A stretch of 64,000 nucleotides of DNA from Streptomyces sp. GSL17-111. Lineage in GTDB: Bacteria; Actinomycetota; Actinomycetes; Streptomycetales; Streptomycetaceae. The notes below the pieces were generated by a model. The model made no database searches. It saw only the letters and a list, made by a program, of their open reading frames with translations, and was not told the origin of the DNA. Position 1 is the first letter of the stretch; each line of letters opens with the position of its first letter. Positions 1 to 9,288 of this stretch are shown here, in pieces. Location of the stretch: positions 1,735,001-1,799,000 of the forward strand of contig NZ_JBAJNS010000001.1 of assembly GCF_037911585.1 (NCBI RefSeq), read 5' to 3'. Made by a program: the position numbers and the translations under genes.

Positions 1-1875
1 CGCCGCGCCGCGCCGGGCCAGCGCCTCCCCGTGGGGCAGCGTGGCGGCGAACCGGGCCCCGCCCAGCGGCTGCGCGGGCACGGTGAAGTCGTGCGCGGCG
101 CCGAGCCGGGAGGCGGCGAGCAGGACGGCGTCCGGCCCCGGCTCGGCGCCGATCAGGCGGGCGGTGACGGCCGTCGACGCCTCCCCCACGACGACCTGTT
201 CCACCTCGGCGTGGGTCGGACGCAGCCACGCCCGCACGCTCAGGTTGCCGTGCGCGGTGGTGTAGGGCACCCACGCGGCGACGCCGGCCTCCGTCGCCCG
301 GGGCGCGAGGGTGACCAGGGCGGCCGTCTCGACCAGCTCCGCCCGCACCCGGCGGACCCGGCGATTGCCGCGCTGCGCCACGTAGAGGTCCCAGCGGCCT
401 TCGGCGAGCGTGTGGGCGGCCCGCTCGACGACGACCTCGACCCGGCCGTCGACCGTGGCCGCGTGAGGCGGCAGCGGCAGGACGAGCTGCTGACCCGCTG
501 AGTCCGCCGAGTCCGCGCGTCGGCGCAGGACGAGGTCCAGCGGCTCGGGCGGCAGTCCCGCCGGGTCGAGCCGGACGACGACGCCCCCGTCGCGGGTGGC
601 GGCGGCGCGGGCCCGCGGGGCGGGCGCAGCGCCCGTCGGTGGCGGCTCGGGCGGGGTGCGGCACAGTCGGCGGCGCACGGTGGCGGCGGCCCGCAGCAGG
701 CCGTCGGCCGCGCGCCGGTGGACCGGCCGGAGCTCCGTCAAGAGCCGCACGTAGCGCTCGGCGATGCGGTCGGGGTCGTAGGCGCGGGCGGTGACGCGGG
801 CGGCGGCGCCCAGGGCGCGCCGCTCGTCGGCGTCGTCGATGAGCCGCAGGAGGGCCCCGGCGAACGCGTCCTCCCCGCCGGCCGGTGGGACCAGGAGGCC
901 GTCCCGTCCGTGCGTGATGATCTCCCGGGGCCCGAAGGGGCAGTCGGTGGAGACGACGGGCACGCCGCAGCGCATGGCCTCGACGATCGTCATGCCGAAG
1001 GACTCCGCGTCGGAGGAGACGGCGGCGATGGCGCCCTTGGCCCACTCCGTCTCGATCGGCGTGACCGCGCCCATGAGCCGCACCTGGTTGTAGAGGCCCA
1101 GGTCGGTCACGAGTGCCCGCAGGCCCTCGGCCCCGGCGCCCCGCCCGTACAGCCGCAGGCTCCAGTCGGGACGGTCGGCCGCCACCTTGGCGAAGGCCCG
1201 CACGAGCCGGTCGTAGCGCTTGACCGGGATGAGCCGGCCCGCCGCGACAACGGTGCGAGAGCCGCCGTCGGAAGGGGCCACCGGGACGGCGGGCACCGCG
1301 TTGGGGATGGACAGGATGCGGGTGCGCACGCCCGGCAGCACCGCGCGGTAGCGGGCGGCGTCGGTCTCGGAGACGGTGACGAACGCGTCGAGCCCGGCGA
1401 CGGCGGTCTTCTGGTCCTCCCGCAGCTGCGGGTTGTGGAAGTCGTGGGTGAGGTGCTCCTGCCCGACGCGCAGGTAGCGCGACGTCCCGTAGCGGTCGAG
1501 GTAGCCGTTGAGGACGGGTCTGGTGCCGATGACGGCGTCGGCGTCGGTCGCCCGCAGGTAGGCGGCGACGCGTTCGTCCGTCAGCCGGGTGGGGGCGAGC
1601 GGACCGTTGCTGACGCCGCTGTCCTCCCACAGCGCGGTGGGCTCGGCGGCGTGGGGGTGGTCGCCGTCGTGGCCGGGGGCGCCCCGGCGGCACTCGATGA
1701 GCGAACGGACCCGCACGCCGGGGGCGAGGCCGAGCCGCAACGCGTCGCGGGTGCGGTGGACGGAGACGATCTCGACGTCGTGGCCGGCGACGGCCAGCGC
1801 ACCGCCGAGGTTCACCGTGGAGCGGATCGTTCCGCCGATCCCGTAGGCGTTGTAAAGGAGGAAGGCGATCTTCAC
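1..1875 (-). CDS. Family 4 glycosyltransferase with C-terminal extension (3' end outside window)
   Basis: A retaining, nucleotide-sugar-dependent glycosyltransferase of the GT-B fold, probably acting at the cytoplasmic face of the membrane on a cell-surface glycan. The acceptor cannot be told from sequence. The N-terminus has the glycine-rich beginning of a GT4 donor fold (YGIGGTIRS near residues 11-19). The GT4 signature EX7E (ESFGMTIVE) is at residues 291-299, followed by a conserved PVVSTDCPFGP stretch. After about residue 380 comes a long extension of at least 240 residues, predicted beta-rich and without membrane segments, which is unusual for plain GT4 enzymes and may bind the acceptor. 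The start is GTG at 1875, with an AGGAG sequence a few bases upstream. The frame stays open to base 1, so at least 625 codons are present and the stop lies outside. It is divergent from the M50-like gene. Confidence 0.85.
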   Translation of the reverse strand, partial: MKIAFLLYNAYGIGGTIRSTVNLGGALAVAGHDVEIVSVHRTRDALRLGLAPGVRVRSLIECRRGAPGHDGDHPHAAEPTALWEDSGVSNGPLAPTRLTDERVAAYLRATDADAVIGTRPVLNGYLDRYGTSRYLRVGQEHLTHDFHNPQLREDQKTAVAGLDAFVTVSETDAARYRAVLPGVRTRILSIPNAVPAVPVAPSDGGSRTVVAAGRLIPVKRYDRLVRAFAKVAADRPDWSLRLYGRGAGAEGLRALVTDLGLYNQVRLMGAVTPIETEWAKGAIAAVSSDAESFGMTIVEAMRCGVPVVSTDCPFGPREIITHGRDGLLVPPAGGEDAFAGALLRLIDDADERRALGAAARVTARAYDPDRIAERYVRLLTELRPVHRRAADGLLRAAATVRRRLCRTPPEPPPTGAAPAPRARAAATRDGGVVVRLDPAGLPPEPLDLVLRRRADSADSAGQQLVLPLPPHAATVDGRVEVVVERAAHTLAEGRWDLYVAQRGNRRVRRVRAELVETAALVTLAPRATEAGVAAWVPYTTAHGNLSVRAWLRPTHAEVEQVVVGEASTAVTARLIGAEPGPDAVLLAASRLGAAHDFTVPAQPLGGARFAATLPHGEALARRGAA

Positions 1876-2052
1876 CTGGCACTCTCCTGTTCTCCGGCCT
1901 GCCCGTGGCCGGTCCGGACTGCTACCGCAAGGAGTGCTACGCCCGGGGGCGCCGAAGGTTGCTGAGGACACCGCCCGGATCTTTCTTCGAGGCCGACCGC
2001 CCACGGGTGACGTGGCAAGGTGGGGCGACGGCGGGAGCGGGAGAGGAAACCC

Positions 2053-2817
2053 ATGGGCATCGACGACGTCACCGAGATGTGGGACCGGGTCACCGGTATC
2101 CAGCAGGCTCCGGCGGTGTGGCTGGTCATCGCCACAGGTCTGGTCGCGCTGGCCGTCGTGGGGATACGCGGGTCGTGGCGGTTCGCCCGCAACGCCGTCA
2201 CGATCGCCCATGAGGGCGGCCACGCGTTGATGGCACTGTTGACGGGACGTCAACTCCAGGGCATACGTCTGCACTCGGACACCTCGGGGCTCACCGTGTC
2301 GCGGGGGAAGCCCACGGGCCTCGGCATGGTCCTCACGGCCGCGGCCGGCTACACGGCGCCGCCCCTGCTCGGGCTCGGCGGGGCGTGGCTCCTGCAGTCG
2401 GGGCGCATCACGGCACTGCTGTGGGGGACGACCGCGCTGCTCCTGGCCCTGCTGGTGATGGTCCGGAACACCTACGGCGTCCTCAGCGTCGTCGCGACGG
2501 GGTCGGTGTTCATCCTCGTCTCCTGGCTGACCCCGGGCGAGGTGCAGGCCCTGTTCGCCTACGCCGTGGTGTGGTTCCTCCTCCTGGGCGGCGCACGTCC
2601 GGTGTTCGAGCTCCAGGCGAGACGGCGGCGGGACCGGGGACGCGTGCCGGTGGTACCCGGTGCTTCCGGTGCCGCCGGCGCGGCCGGTGCTCCCGACAGC
2701 GACGCCGACCAGCTGGCCCGGCTGACCAACGTGCCGCCGCTGGGCTGGCTGCTCTTCTTCCACGCCGTCGCGCTGTGCTCCCTGGTCGGCGGCGGCAGCT
2801 GGCTGCTCGGGCTGTAG
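2053..2817 (+). CDS. M50B-like membrane zinc metalloprotease
   Basis: An integral membrane protein of 254 residues that resembles the M50B intramembrane metalloprotease family. The zinc motif HEGGH is at residues 53-57, just after the first membrane helix (about 22-40), as in site-2-type proteases. Further hydrophobic segments lie at about 88-110, 115-150, 165-185 and the last 25 residues. A charged, Arg- and Ala-rich loop precedes the last helix. ATG at 2053 was chosen because GAGAGGAAA lies directly upstream; an earlier in-frame ATG at 2020 would add a short Arg-rich tail without an obvious ribosome site. The substrate is unknown, and the distal Asp that completes the M50 site was not assigned. 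It stands alone before aroA, which has its own promoter. Confidence 0.75.
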   Translation: MGIDDVTEMWDRVTGIQQAPAVWLVIATGLVALAVVGIRGSWRFARNAVTIAHEGGHALMALLTGRQLQGIRLHSDTSGLTVSRGKPTGLGMVLTAAAGYTAPPLLGLGGAWLLQSGRITALLWGTTALLLALLVMVRNTYGVLSVVATGSVFILVSWLTPGEVQALFAYAVVWFLLLGGARPVFELQARRRRDRGRVPVVPGASGAAGAAGAPDSDADQLARLTNVPPLGWLLFFHAVALCSLVGGGSWLLGL

Positions 2818-2933
2818 GACGTGCGTCCCGGGGGCGTCCCGGAGCCGCACGTCGTACAAGCCCGAGGCCGGCCTCCGTGCGACGTCGTGCGGGTGCGGGC
2901 ACGCGCCCACGGCCGACGCCGTGGCGCACGGAC

Positions 2934-2939
2934 TAGAGT
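2934..2939 (+). promoter_or_regulatory. -10 box of aroA, leaderless-type
   Basis: TAGAGT fits the TANNNT -10 consensus of the housekeeping sigma factor. It ends seven bases before the aroA ATG, so transcription should begin at or next to the A of the start codon. No clear -35 element is visible. This is inferred from spacing. Confidence 0.5.
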
Positions 2940-2946
2940 GAGGCCC

Positions 2947-4260
2947 ATGACCGCCACCGCTGCACTCTGGCCTGCGCCGTCCGCGTCCGGTCCCGTCGAC
3001 GCGAACGTCACCGTGCCCGGCTCCAAGTCGGTGACCAACCGCGCACTGGTACTGGCCTCGCTCGCCGCCGACCCGGGATGGATCAGGCGGCCGCTGCGCT
3101 CCCGGGACACCGTGCTGATGGCCGAGGCCCTGCGCACGATGGGCGTCGGCATCGAGGAGGGCGTCGGCCCCGACGGCACCGGCGAGGCGTGGCGCATCAT
3201 CCCGGCGGGCCTGCACGGCCCGGCCACCGTCGACGTCGGGAACGCGGGCACCGTCATGCGCTTCCTGCCGCCGGTGGCCGCGCTGGCCGACGGCCCCGTC
3301 CACTTCGACGGCGACCCGCGCTCGCACGAACGGCCGCTGCACGGCGTCATCGACGCGCTGCGCACCCTCGGCGCCCGGATCGACGACGACGGTCGGGGCG
3401 CCCTGCCGCTCACCGTCCACGGCGGCGGCTCACTGACCGGCGGTCCGGTGGCGATCGACGCCTCGTCCTCCAGCCAGTTCGTGAGCGCCCTCCTGCTTTC
3501 CGGCCCCCGGTTCAACCAGGGTGTCGAGGTGCGGCACACGGGCGAGACGCTGCCGTCGATGCCGCACATCCGCATGACGGTGGACATGCTGCGGGCGGCC
3601 GGAGCGCAGGTCGACACCCCGGAGGCCGGCGGAGAGGCGGGCGTGTGGCGGGTGACGCCCGGCGCGCTGCTCGGCCGTGACCTGGTCGTCGAGCCCGACC
3701 TGTCCAACGCCCAGCCCTTCCTGGCCGCCGCCCTGGTGACCGGCGGCCGGGTCACCGTCCCGGACTGGCCCACGCAGACCACCCAGCCGGGTGACGCCCT
3801 GCGCGACATCTTCACCACGATGGGCGGACGCTGCGAGCTCGACGAGCGCGGGCTGACGCTCACCGGCTCCGGCGCGATCCACGGCATCGACGTCGACCTG
3901 TCCGACGTGGGCGAGCTGACGCCCGGCATCGCCGCCGTGGCGGCCCTCGCGGACTCGGAGTCCGTGCTGCGCGGCGTCGCCCACCTGCGGCTGCACGAGA
4001 CGGACCGGCTGGCCGCGCTGACCAAGGAGATCAACGGCCTCGGCGGCGACGTCACCGAGACCGCCGACGGCCTGCGCATCCGCCCGCGCCCGCTGCGGGG
4101 CGGCGTCTTCCACACCTACGACGACCACCGGCTGGCCACGGCGGGCGCGCTGCTCGGGCTGGTCGTCCCGGGCGTGGAGGTGGAGAACGTGGCCACGACG
4201 GCCAAGACCCTGCCGGACTTCCCCGGCATGTGGCGGTCCATGCTCGGCCTGCCCGGCTGA
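2947..4260 (+). CDS. aroA: 3-phosphoshikimate 1-carboxyvinyltransferase (EPSP synthase)
   Basis: Catalyses transfer of the enolpyruvyl group of PEP to shikimate 3-phosphate, the sixth step of the shikimate pathway to chorismate; cytoplasmic. At 437 residues it has normal family length. Recognisable blocks are [16 protein letters not shown] near the N-terminus (phosphoshikimate-binding Lys, Ser, Arg), the [11 protein letters not shown] block (PEP site), [10 protein letters not shown], the [14 protein letters not shown] block, [13 protein letters not shown] and the C-terminal YDDHRLA motif. The ATG at 2947 fits the family N-terminus and lies seven bases after a TAGAGT -10 box, so the mRNA is probably leaderless. 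A Ser/Thr-rich glyphosate-type variant is not evident. The rsgA gene follows 14 bases downstream and is probably co-transcribed, an order also kept in mycobacteria. Confidence 0.97.
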   Translation: MTATAALWPAPSASGPVDANVTVPGSKSVTNRALVLASLAADPGWIRRPLRSRDTVLMAEALRTMGVGIEEGVGPDGTGEAWRIIPAGLHGPATVDVGNAGTVMRFLPPVAALADGPVHFDGDPRSHERPLHGVIDALRTLGARIDDDGRGALPLTVHGGGSLTGGPVAIDASSSSQFVSALLLSGPRFNQGVEVRHTGETLPSMPHIRMTVDMLRAAGAQVDTPEAGGEAGVWRVTPGALLGRDLVVEPDLSNAQPFLAAALVTGGRVTVPDWPTQTTQPGDALRDIFTTMGGRCELDERGLTLTGSGAIHGIDVDLSDVGELTPGIAAVAALADSESVLRGVAHLRLHETDRLAALTKEINGLGGDVTETADGLRIRPRPLRGGVFHTYDDHRLATAGALLGLVVPGVEVENVATTAKTLPDFPGMWRSMLGLPG

Positions 4261-4274
4261 GGACGGCGTCCGGC

Positions 4275-5267
4275 ATGCGCCGCTACGGCAAGCACACCGA
4301 CGAGGACGACATCCGGGTCCGCCCCGGACGCCGGGGCAGCCGGCCCCGGACCCGCCTGCGGCCCAAGCACGAGGACGCGGCCGAGGGCTTCGTCCTCACC
4401 GTGGACCGGGGCCGCGTCACCACGCTCGTCGACGGTCGCACGGTCACCGCGATGAAGGCCCGCGAGCTGGGCCGCAAGGGCGTCGTCGTCGGCGACCGGG
4501 TCGCCGTGGTCGGGGACCTCTCCGGGGAGAAGGACACGCTCGCGCGCATCGTGCGGGTGGAGCCGAGGTCGTCCGTGCTGCGCCGCACGGCCGACGACGA
4601 CGACCCCTACGAGCGCGTCATCGTCGCCAACGCCGACCAGCTGGCCATCGTCACGGCGCTCGCCGACCCCGAGCCGCGCCCCCGGCTGATCGACCGCTGC
4701 CTGGTGGCGGCCTTCGACGCCGGGCTCGACCCGCTGCTCGTCCTCACCAAGGCCGACCTCGCGCCCGCCGAGGAGCTGCTGGCCGCCTACGCCCCCCTGG
4801 GGGTGCGCGCGGTGGCGGCCCGGCACGACGAGCCCGTCGCGGCGGTGCGGCACCTGCTGGGCGGCCGGGTGACGGTGTTCGTGGGCCACTCGGGCGTCGG
4901 CAAAACGACCCTGGTCAACGCGCTCGTACCGGACCGCAGCAGGGCCACCGGCCACGTCAACGCGGTCACCGGACGCGGTCGCCACACGACGACGTCCGCG
5001 CTGGCGCTGCCGCTGCCGGACGACGAGGGCTGGGTCATCGACACCCCGGGCGTGCGGTCCTTCGGGCTGCACCACGTGGACCCGTCCCGCGTCATCCACG
5101 CCTTCCCCGACCTGGAACCGGGCACCGCGGAATGCCCGCGCGCCTGCAGCCACGACGAGCCCGACTGCGCGCTGGACGCCTGGGTGACCGCAGGCCACGC
5201 GGAGCCGGCCCGGTTGTACTCGCTGCGTCGGCTGTTGGCCGCCCGGGAACACCACGAGGGTGACTGA
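4275..5267 (+). CDS. rsgA: Ribosome small subunit-dependent GTPase A
   Basis: A late-stage 30S ribosome assembly GTPase whose activity is stimulated by the 30S subunit. It has 330 residues with the typical circular permutation. An OB-fold-like N-terminal half is followed by G4 (LTKAD, 158-162), G1 (GHSGVGKT, 204-211) and G3 (DTPG, 257-260), and a C-terminal zinc knuckle made by Cys287, Cys291, His293 and Cys298. The ATG at 4275 is 14 bases after the aroA stop. The ribosome site is weak (GGACGG), which suggests expression linked to aroA. The 3' end converges on a TetR gene with only 30 bases between the two stops. Confidence 0.95.
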   Translation: MRRYGKHTDEDDIRVRPGRRGSRPRTRLRPKHEDAAEGFVLTVDRGRVTTLVDGRTVTAMKARELGRKGVVVGDRVAVVGDLSGEKDTLARIVRVEPRSSVLRRTADDDDPYERVIVANADQLAIVTALADPEPRPRLIDRCLVAAFDAGLDPLLVLTKADLAPAEELLAAYAPLGVRAVAARHDEPVAAVRHLLGGRVTVFVGHSGVGKTTLVNALVPDRSRATGHVNAVTGRGRHTTTSALALPLPDDEGWVIDTPGVRSFGLHHVDPSRVIHAFPDLEPGTAECPRACSHDEPDCALDAWVTAGHAEPARLYSLRRLLAAREHHEGD

Positions 5268-5297
5268 CGCCCGTTCCGGCGCCCGTCCCTGCTCCGG

Positions 5298-5897
5298 TCA
5301 CGGCGGGCTCGGCGCGGCCTGCGGGGGCACCCGCCGGTCCGCACCGGCCGGGGCGCCCGCCAGCAGCGCCGACACGACGGCGGCCACCCGGGCCGGCGCC
5401 TCCGGCTCCGACGGAGGCGCGACGACATAGGACAGGGCGAGCCGCAGCCCGGTCTCGCAGGCCCGGCGCAGCTCGGCCTCACCGCTGCCGGACAAGGCGT
5501 CGAGGGTTCCGGCGCACAGCCGCTCGACGACCTGCGAGGGAGGCACCTCCGGGAGGGGCAGCCGCGAGTTCCAGAAGCCGGTGAGCGCGGCGCGTACCAG
5601 CGGTTCCTCCCGCGCCCGGCACAGGATCCACACGGCGGCGGCGGCGCAGCACACGGCCGGGTCACCACCGCTGCGCCGGGCGGCGGTGACGGCGTCGGCG
5701 GCGCCCGCCACGAAGCCGTCGACCTGGCGGGCCACGAGGGCGGCGCCGAGGCCCTCCTTGGTGCGGAACTCGTTGTAGAGGGTCTGCCGGGAGACGCCGG
5801 CCGCCGCCGCGACCTCGACCATGCGCACGGTCGCCCAGGGCTGCGCCGCGAGGGCCGACTGGGCGGCGATCAGCAAGGACTCACGTGCGCTCGGCAT
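5298..5897 (-). CDS. TetR-family transcriptional regulator
   Basis: A 199-residue one-component repressor. The N-terminal helix-turn-helix is clear at about residues 26-46 ([18 protein letters not shown]), followed by the usual ligand-binding all-helical domain with little similarity to characterised members that I can name. The ATG at 5897 is preceded by GGGGAGGGGAG at good spacing. The gene is divergent from hisN, about 176 bases apart, so its target could be itself or hisN, but no clear operator was found. The ligand is unknown. Confidence 0.85.
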   Translation of the reverse strand: MPSARESLLIAAQSALAAQPWATVRMVEVAAAAGVSRQTLYNEFRTKEGLGAALVARQVDGFVAGAADAVTAARRSGGDPAVCCAAAAVWILCRAREEPLVRAALTGFWNSRLPLPEVPPSQVVERLCAGTLDALSGSGEAELRRACETGLRLALSYVVAPPSEPEAPARVAAVVSALLAGAPAGADRRVPPQAAPSPP

Positions 5898-6061
5898 GCT
5901 CCCCTCCCCTGGCGGCGCGTCGGATGTGCGGCACAGGATCAACGCGGGGCCGGGGCAAGTCAAGACATCGGAAGGAAGAGGTCCGTTCGCCGTCCTCCCC
6001 CTCGCGACACGGGCACGCGCCCGGACGGACGGCCCATGTGGCCGGGCCACCGCCCACTGGA

Positions 6062-6067
6062 TACTGT
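6062..6067 (+). promoter_or_regulatory. -10 box of hisN, leaderless-type
   Basis: TACTGT fits TANNNT and ends six bases before the hisN ATG, placing the transcription start at the start codon. No ribosome-binding site lies between them. The -35 is not recognisable. Confidence 0.5.
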
Positions 6068-6073
6068 TCGATC

Positions 6074-6892
6074 ATGCCGGACTATCACGATGATCTGCGT
6101 CTCGCCCACGTCCTGGCCGACGCCGCCGACGCCGCCACCATGGAGCGGTTCAAGGCGCTGGACCTCAAGGTCGAGACCAAACCGGACATGACCCCGGTCA
6201 GCGAGGCCGACAAGGCGGCCGAGGAGCTGGTGCGCTCCTCACTGCAGCGGGCCAGGCCCCGGGACGCCGTGCTCGGCGAGGAGTTCGGCACCGAGGGCTC
6301 CGGCCCCCGGCGGTGGGTCATCGACCCGATCGACGGCACGAAGAACTACGTGCGGGGTGTGCCGGTGTGGGCCACGCTCATCGCGCTGATGGAACGCGGC
6401 GAGGGAGGCGACCGGCCGGTCGTGGGCGTCGTGTCCGCCCCGGCGCTGCACCGCCGCTGGTGGGCGGCGCTCGGCAGCGGGGCGTACACCGGCCGCAGCC
6501 TCTCGTCGGCCTCGCGGATGCAGGTCTCCCGGGTGGCCCGGCTGCGGGACGCCTCGTTCGCCTACTCCTCGCTCTCCGGCTGGGAGGAGCGCGGGCGGCT
6601 CGGCGGGTTCCTCGACCTGACCCGCACCGTGTGGCGCACCCGGGCCTACGGCGACTTCTGGCCGTACATGATGGTCGCCGAGGGGTCGGTGGACCTGTGT
6701 GCCGAGCCCGAGCTGTCCCTGTGGGACATGGCCGCGAACGCGATCATCGTGCAGGAGGCGGGGGGCACGTTCACCGGGCTCGACGGCCGTCCCGGCCCGC
6801 ACAGCGGTGACGCGGCGGCCTCCAACGGCCTCCTTCACCAGGAGATGCTGGACTACCTCGGTGGCCGCAACGGCGGCCGAACCGTCGGTTGA
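6074..6892 (+). CDS. hisN: Histidinol-phosphatase, inositol monophosphatase type
   Basis: A Mg-dependent phosphatase of the inositol monophosphatase superfamily. In Streptomyces the member of this family in the same neighbourhood has been assigned as the histidinol-phosphate phosphatase HisN (established knowledge; the exact substrate here is inferred). It has 272 residues. Metal-binding motifs are visible: GEEFG near 68-72, DPIDGTKN at 84-91 and WDMAAN near 217-222. No signal peptide is present, so it is cytoplasmic. The start at 6074 fits the family N-terminus and sits six bases after a TACTGT box. Alternative: a general inositol or sugar phosphatase. Confidence 0.85.
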   Translation: MPDYHDDLRLAHVLADAADAATMERFKALDLKVETKPDMTPVSEADKAAEELVRSSLQRARPRDAVLGEEFGTEGSGPRRWVIDPIDGTKNYVRGVPVWATLIALMERGEGGDRPVVGVVSAPALHRRWWAALGSGAYTGRSLSSASRMQVSRVARLRDASFAYSSLSGWEERGRLGGFLDLTRTVWRTRAYGDFWPYMMVAEGSVDLCAEPELSLWDMAANAIIVQEAGGTFTGLDGRPGPHSGDAAASNGLLHQEMLDYLGGRNGGRTVG

Positions 6893-7012
6893 TCCGCGGC
6901 CGAACCGTCGGTCGGCCCGGGGGTGGGGAACGGACGCCGGGGCGGCGGAACGGGCGTCAGACGGGCCCGCACGCGGTCTTGTTGGGCGCCGGGGAGCGTG
7001 TGACTATGAACA

Positions 7013-7028
7013 CTCACCCGCTTGTGAG
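7013..7028. promoter_or_regulatory. Inverted repeat CTCAC-N6-GTGAG
   Basis: A short inverted repeat lies in the roughly 200-base gap upstream of the CBS-domain gene, next to a less GC-rich patch with a second GTGA half-site. It could be an operator for that gene. The match is short and no cognate regulator is known. Confidence 0.25.
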
Positions 7029-7094
7029 CTTGTGAATCCGTTCTCGTGACGCCAGGACGGCTCCCGGCTCCGCCAAGGAGGTGGCACGACGACC

Positions 7095-7520
7095 ATGCCC
7101 ATCCTCGTCCGCGACGCCATGACGACCCTGGTCCTCACCATCGGGCCCACCCACACCCTGCGCCAGGCGGCCTGCCTGATGGCGGGGCGCCGGGTGGGCG
7201 CAGCGGTGGTGTTCGACACCGACACCAGCGGGCTCGGCATCCTGACCGAGCGCGACGTCCTCAACTCCGTGGGCTGCGGCCAGGACCCCGACCGGGAGAC
7301 CGCGCACGCCCACACCACGACCGCCGTGGTGTTCGCCTCACCGGACTGGACGCTGGAGGAGGCCGCAGGAGCGATGACCCGCGGCGGCTTCCGCCATCTG
7401 ATCGTGCTCGACGACCGAGAACCGGTCGGCATCGTCTCCGTCCGCGACATCGTCCGCTGCTGGACCACGGCGAGAGACGCCGTTCCGGACCCGTCCCGGC
7501 CCGGCGCCGTCCCGGTGTGA
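7095..7520 (+). CDS. Protein with tandem CBS domains
   Basis: A 141-residue stand-alone protein built from two CBS motifs (about residues 6-58 and 73-128), a Bateman module that normally binds adenine nucleotides such as AMP, ATP or S-adenosylmethionine. The second repeat ends in the typical PVGIVSVRDIVR strand-helix. No catalytic domain is attached, so it probably acts as a ligand sensor or through a partner protein. The start is supported by a strong AAGGAGGT about a dozen bases upstream. An inverted repeat lies in its promoter region and a 14-bp hairpin follows its stop. Many Streptomyces carry several such proteins of unknown role. Confidence 0.85.
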   Translation: MPILVRDAMTTLVLTIGPTHTLRQAACLMAGRRVGAAVVFDTDTSGLGILTERDVLNSVGCGQDPDRETAHAHTTTAVVFASPDWTLEEAAGAMTRGGFRHLIVLDDREPVGIVSVRDIVRCWTTARDAVPDPSRPGAVPV

Positions 7521-7535
7521 GGACGGCCGGACGCA

Positions 7536-7583
7536 CCGGAGGGGCCGGAACACCGCGCTGACTGGCGGGTCCGGCCCCTCCGG
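7536..7583 (+). terminator. Hairpin terminator after the CBS gene
   Basis: A perfect 14-bp stem (7536-7549 with 7570-7583) encloses a 20-base loop just after the CBS stop. It lacks a U-tract, as is common for Streptomyces terminators. Confidence 0.55.
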
Positions 7584-7620
7584 CCCGGGCGGCGAGCGGT
7601 GACCCGCCGCGCAGGGCCTG

Positions 7621-7650
7621 GACCGCGGCGAGCGACCGCTCGCCGCGGTC
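7621..7650 (-). terminator. Hairpin terminator after katA
   Basis: A perfect 14-bp GC stem (7621-7634 with 7637-7650) lies 15 bases beyond the katA stop. A second small stem, TGACGTGG-CACGTCA, lies between them. Together with the CBS hairpin it separates two converging genes. Confidence 0.55.
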
Positions 7651-7664
7651 AGTGACGTGGCACG

Positions 7665-9131
7665 TCAGCCACGCAGCGCCCCGACGGCCGCCTCCAGGCG
7701 CTTGCCGTAGTCCGCGTCGGCCCGGCGGAAGTTCTCGATGGCGCGCTGCGCGATGTCGTCGCGCGAGACCTTGGCGATGAAGCCCGCCAGGTTGTTGATC
7801 AGGCGCTCCTTCTCGTCCTCCGACATCAGCCGGTAGAGGTTGCCCGCCTGGACGAAGTCGTCGTCCTCGGCGTGCCGCGGCGCCTCGTGCTCGCCGGTGG
7901 CCCCGGAGACGGGCAGCGGCTCCCACAGCGGGCGGCCGGTCTCGAAGGGGCCGCCGAAACTGTTCGGCTCGTAGTTCTTCGCCCGGCCGTGCCGGCCGTC
8001 GTACATGACGCCGTCGCGCCCGTGGGTGCGGGCCTCGCCGGCCCTCGGGCGGTTGACCGGCAGGTGGTCGGCGTTGATGCCGACGCGGTAGCGGTGCGCG
8101 TCGCCGTAGGCGAAGAGGCGGCCCTGGAGCATCTTGTCCGGCGAGGGGCCGATGCCGGGCACGAAGTGATGCGGGGAGAAGATCGACTGCTCGACCTCGG
8201 CGAAGATGTTCTCCGGGTTGCGGTTGAGCTCCAGCCTGCCGATCTCGACGCACGGGTAGTCGGCGTGCGGCCACACCTTCGTCAGGTCGAACGGGTTGAA
8301 GCGGTAGGAGGCCGCCTCGGCCGCCGGCATGATCTGGACGGAGACCGTCCAGCTCGGGTAGTCGCCGCGCTCGATCGACTCCCGCAGGTCACGCTGGTGG
8401 CTGTCCGGGTCCTTGCCCGCGAGGACGTCGGCCTCCTCCTGCGTCAGGCACTCGATGCCCTGGTCGGTCTTGAAGTGGTACTTGACCCAGAAGACCTCGC
8501 CGGCGTCGTTGGTCCACTGGAAGGTGTGGGAGCCGAAGCCGTCCATGTGACGGTAGGTGGCCGGGATGCCCCGGTCACCGAAGAGCCAGGTCACCTGGTG
8601 CGTGGACTCGGGCGACAGGCCCCAGAAGTCCCAGACGTTGTCCGCCTCCTGCGAACCCGTGTACGGGTCGCGCTTCTGGGTGTGGATGAAGTCGGGGAAC
8701 TTGATGGCGTCCTTGATGAAGAACACCGGGGTGTTGTTGCCGACGAGGTCGTAGTTGCCCTCCTCGGTGTAGAACTTCAGCGCGAAACCGCGCGGGTCGC
8801 GGACGGCGTCGGGCGCACCGAGGTTCCCGGCCACCGTCGAGAAGCGCAGGAAGACCTCGGTCTCCTTGCCGATCTCGGAGAGGAACTTCGCCCGGGTGTA
8901 GGGGGTCACGTCGGCGGTCACCGTGAAGGTGCCGTAGGCACCGGCGCCCCGCGCGTGCACGATCCGCTCCGGGATCCGCTCGCGGTTGAAGTGGGCGAGC
9001 TTCTCCAGGAGGAGCTGGTCCTGCACCAGGACGGGACCGCCGACGCCCGCCGTCTGGCTGTTCTGGTTGTCCGCGACGGGAGCACCGGCCTCCGTGGTCA
9101 GCGGACCGGTCGTCTCGCTCTGAGCAGTCAC
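7665..9131 (-). CDS. katA: Monofunctional haem catalase (CatR-controlled)
   Basis: Dismutates hydrogen peroxide to water and oxygen. This is a small-subunit (clade 3 type) catalase of 488 residues, cytoplasmic. Visible are the catalytic His59 in RIVHARG, the distal Asn in the VGNNTPVFF block near 130, and the haem-ligand Tyr in [12 protein letters not shown] near 340. The track of possible starts gives GTG at 9137 and GTG at 9131; 9131 is preferred because AGGAGG lies seven bases before it but only one base before the other. The gene is divergent from catR, and its promoter spacer is filled by a 15-base palindrome. This is the arrangement of the peroxide-inducible vegetative catalase (catA) of Streptomyces, so it is probably the main peroxide-defence enzyme. 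Confidence 0.95.
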   Translation of the reverse strand: MTAQSETTGPLTTEAGAPVADNQNSQTAGVGGPVLVQDQLLLEKLAHFNRERIPERIVHARGAGAYGTFTVTADVTPYTRAKFLSEIGKETEVFLRFSTVAGNLGAPDAVRDPRGFALKFYTEEGNYDLVGNNTPVFFIKDAIKFPDFIHTQKRDPYTGSQEADNVWDFWGLSPESTHQVTWLFGDRGIPATYRHMDGFGSHTFQWTNDAGEVFWVKYHFKTDQGIECLTQEEADVLAGKDPDSHQRDLRESIERGDYPSWTVSVQIMPAAEAASYRFNPFDLTKVWPHADYPCVEIGRLELNRNPENIFAEVEQSIFSPHHFVPGIGPSPDKMLQGRLFAYGDAHRYRVGINADHLPVNRPRAGEARTHGRDGVMYDGRHGRAKNYEPNSFGGPFETGRPLWEPLPVSGATGEHEAPRHAEDDDFVQAGNLYRLMSEDEKERLINNLAGFIAKVSRDDIAQRAIENFRRADADYGKRLEAAVGALRG

Positions 9132-9179
9132 TCTCACGCCTCCTGCGTCTGTCCTGTCCCTTGGCTGTCGCCGACGCCG

Positions 9180-9207
9180 AGCCTACATTGGACTCAGTCC
9201 AAGTCAA
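9180..9207 (-). promoter_or_regulatory. katA promoter with embedded CatR/PerR-type operator
   Basis: On the minus strand TTGACT (-35), a 16-base spacer and TAGGCT (-10) form a good housekeeping promoter. The palindrome TTGGACT-C-AGTCCAA at 9188-9202 fills the spacer, so a bound repressor would block polymerase. The 7-1-7 geometry is that of PerR/Fur boxes, which fits autoregulated, peroxide-released control by CatR. A separate TACAGT at 9225-9230 may be the catR -10, so one operator could serve both genes. Confidence 0.75.
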
Positions 9208-9288
9208 GATGCATATGAAACCCGTACAGTGTCCGGCCAGGCGGGAGCCACTGTTAAGCTGGCTCCACCTGAACGATGGGTGGGATCA

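Noticed and set aside
9137..9137. GTG at 9137 as katA start
   Set aside because: The AGGAGG site is only one base away; GTG at 9131 has normal spacing.
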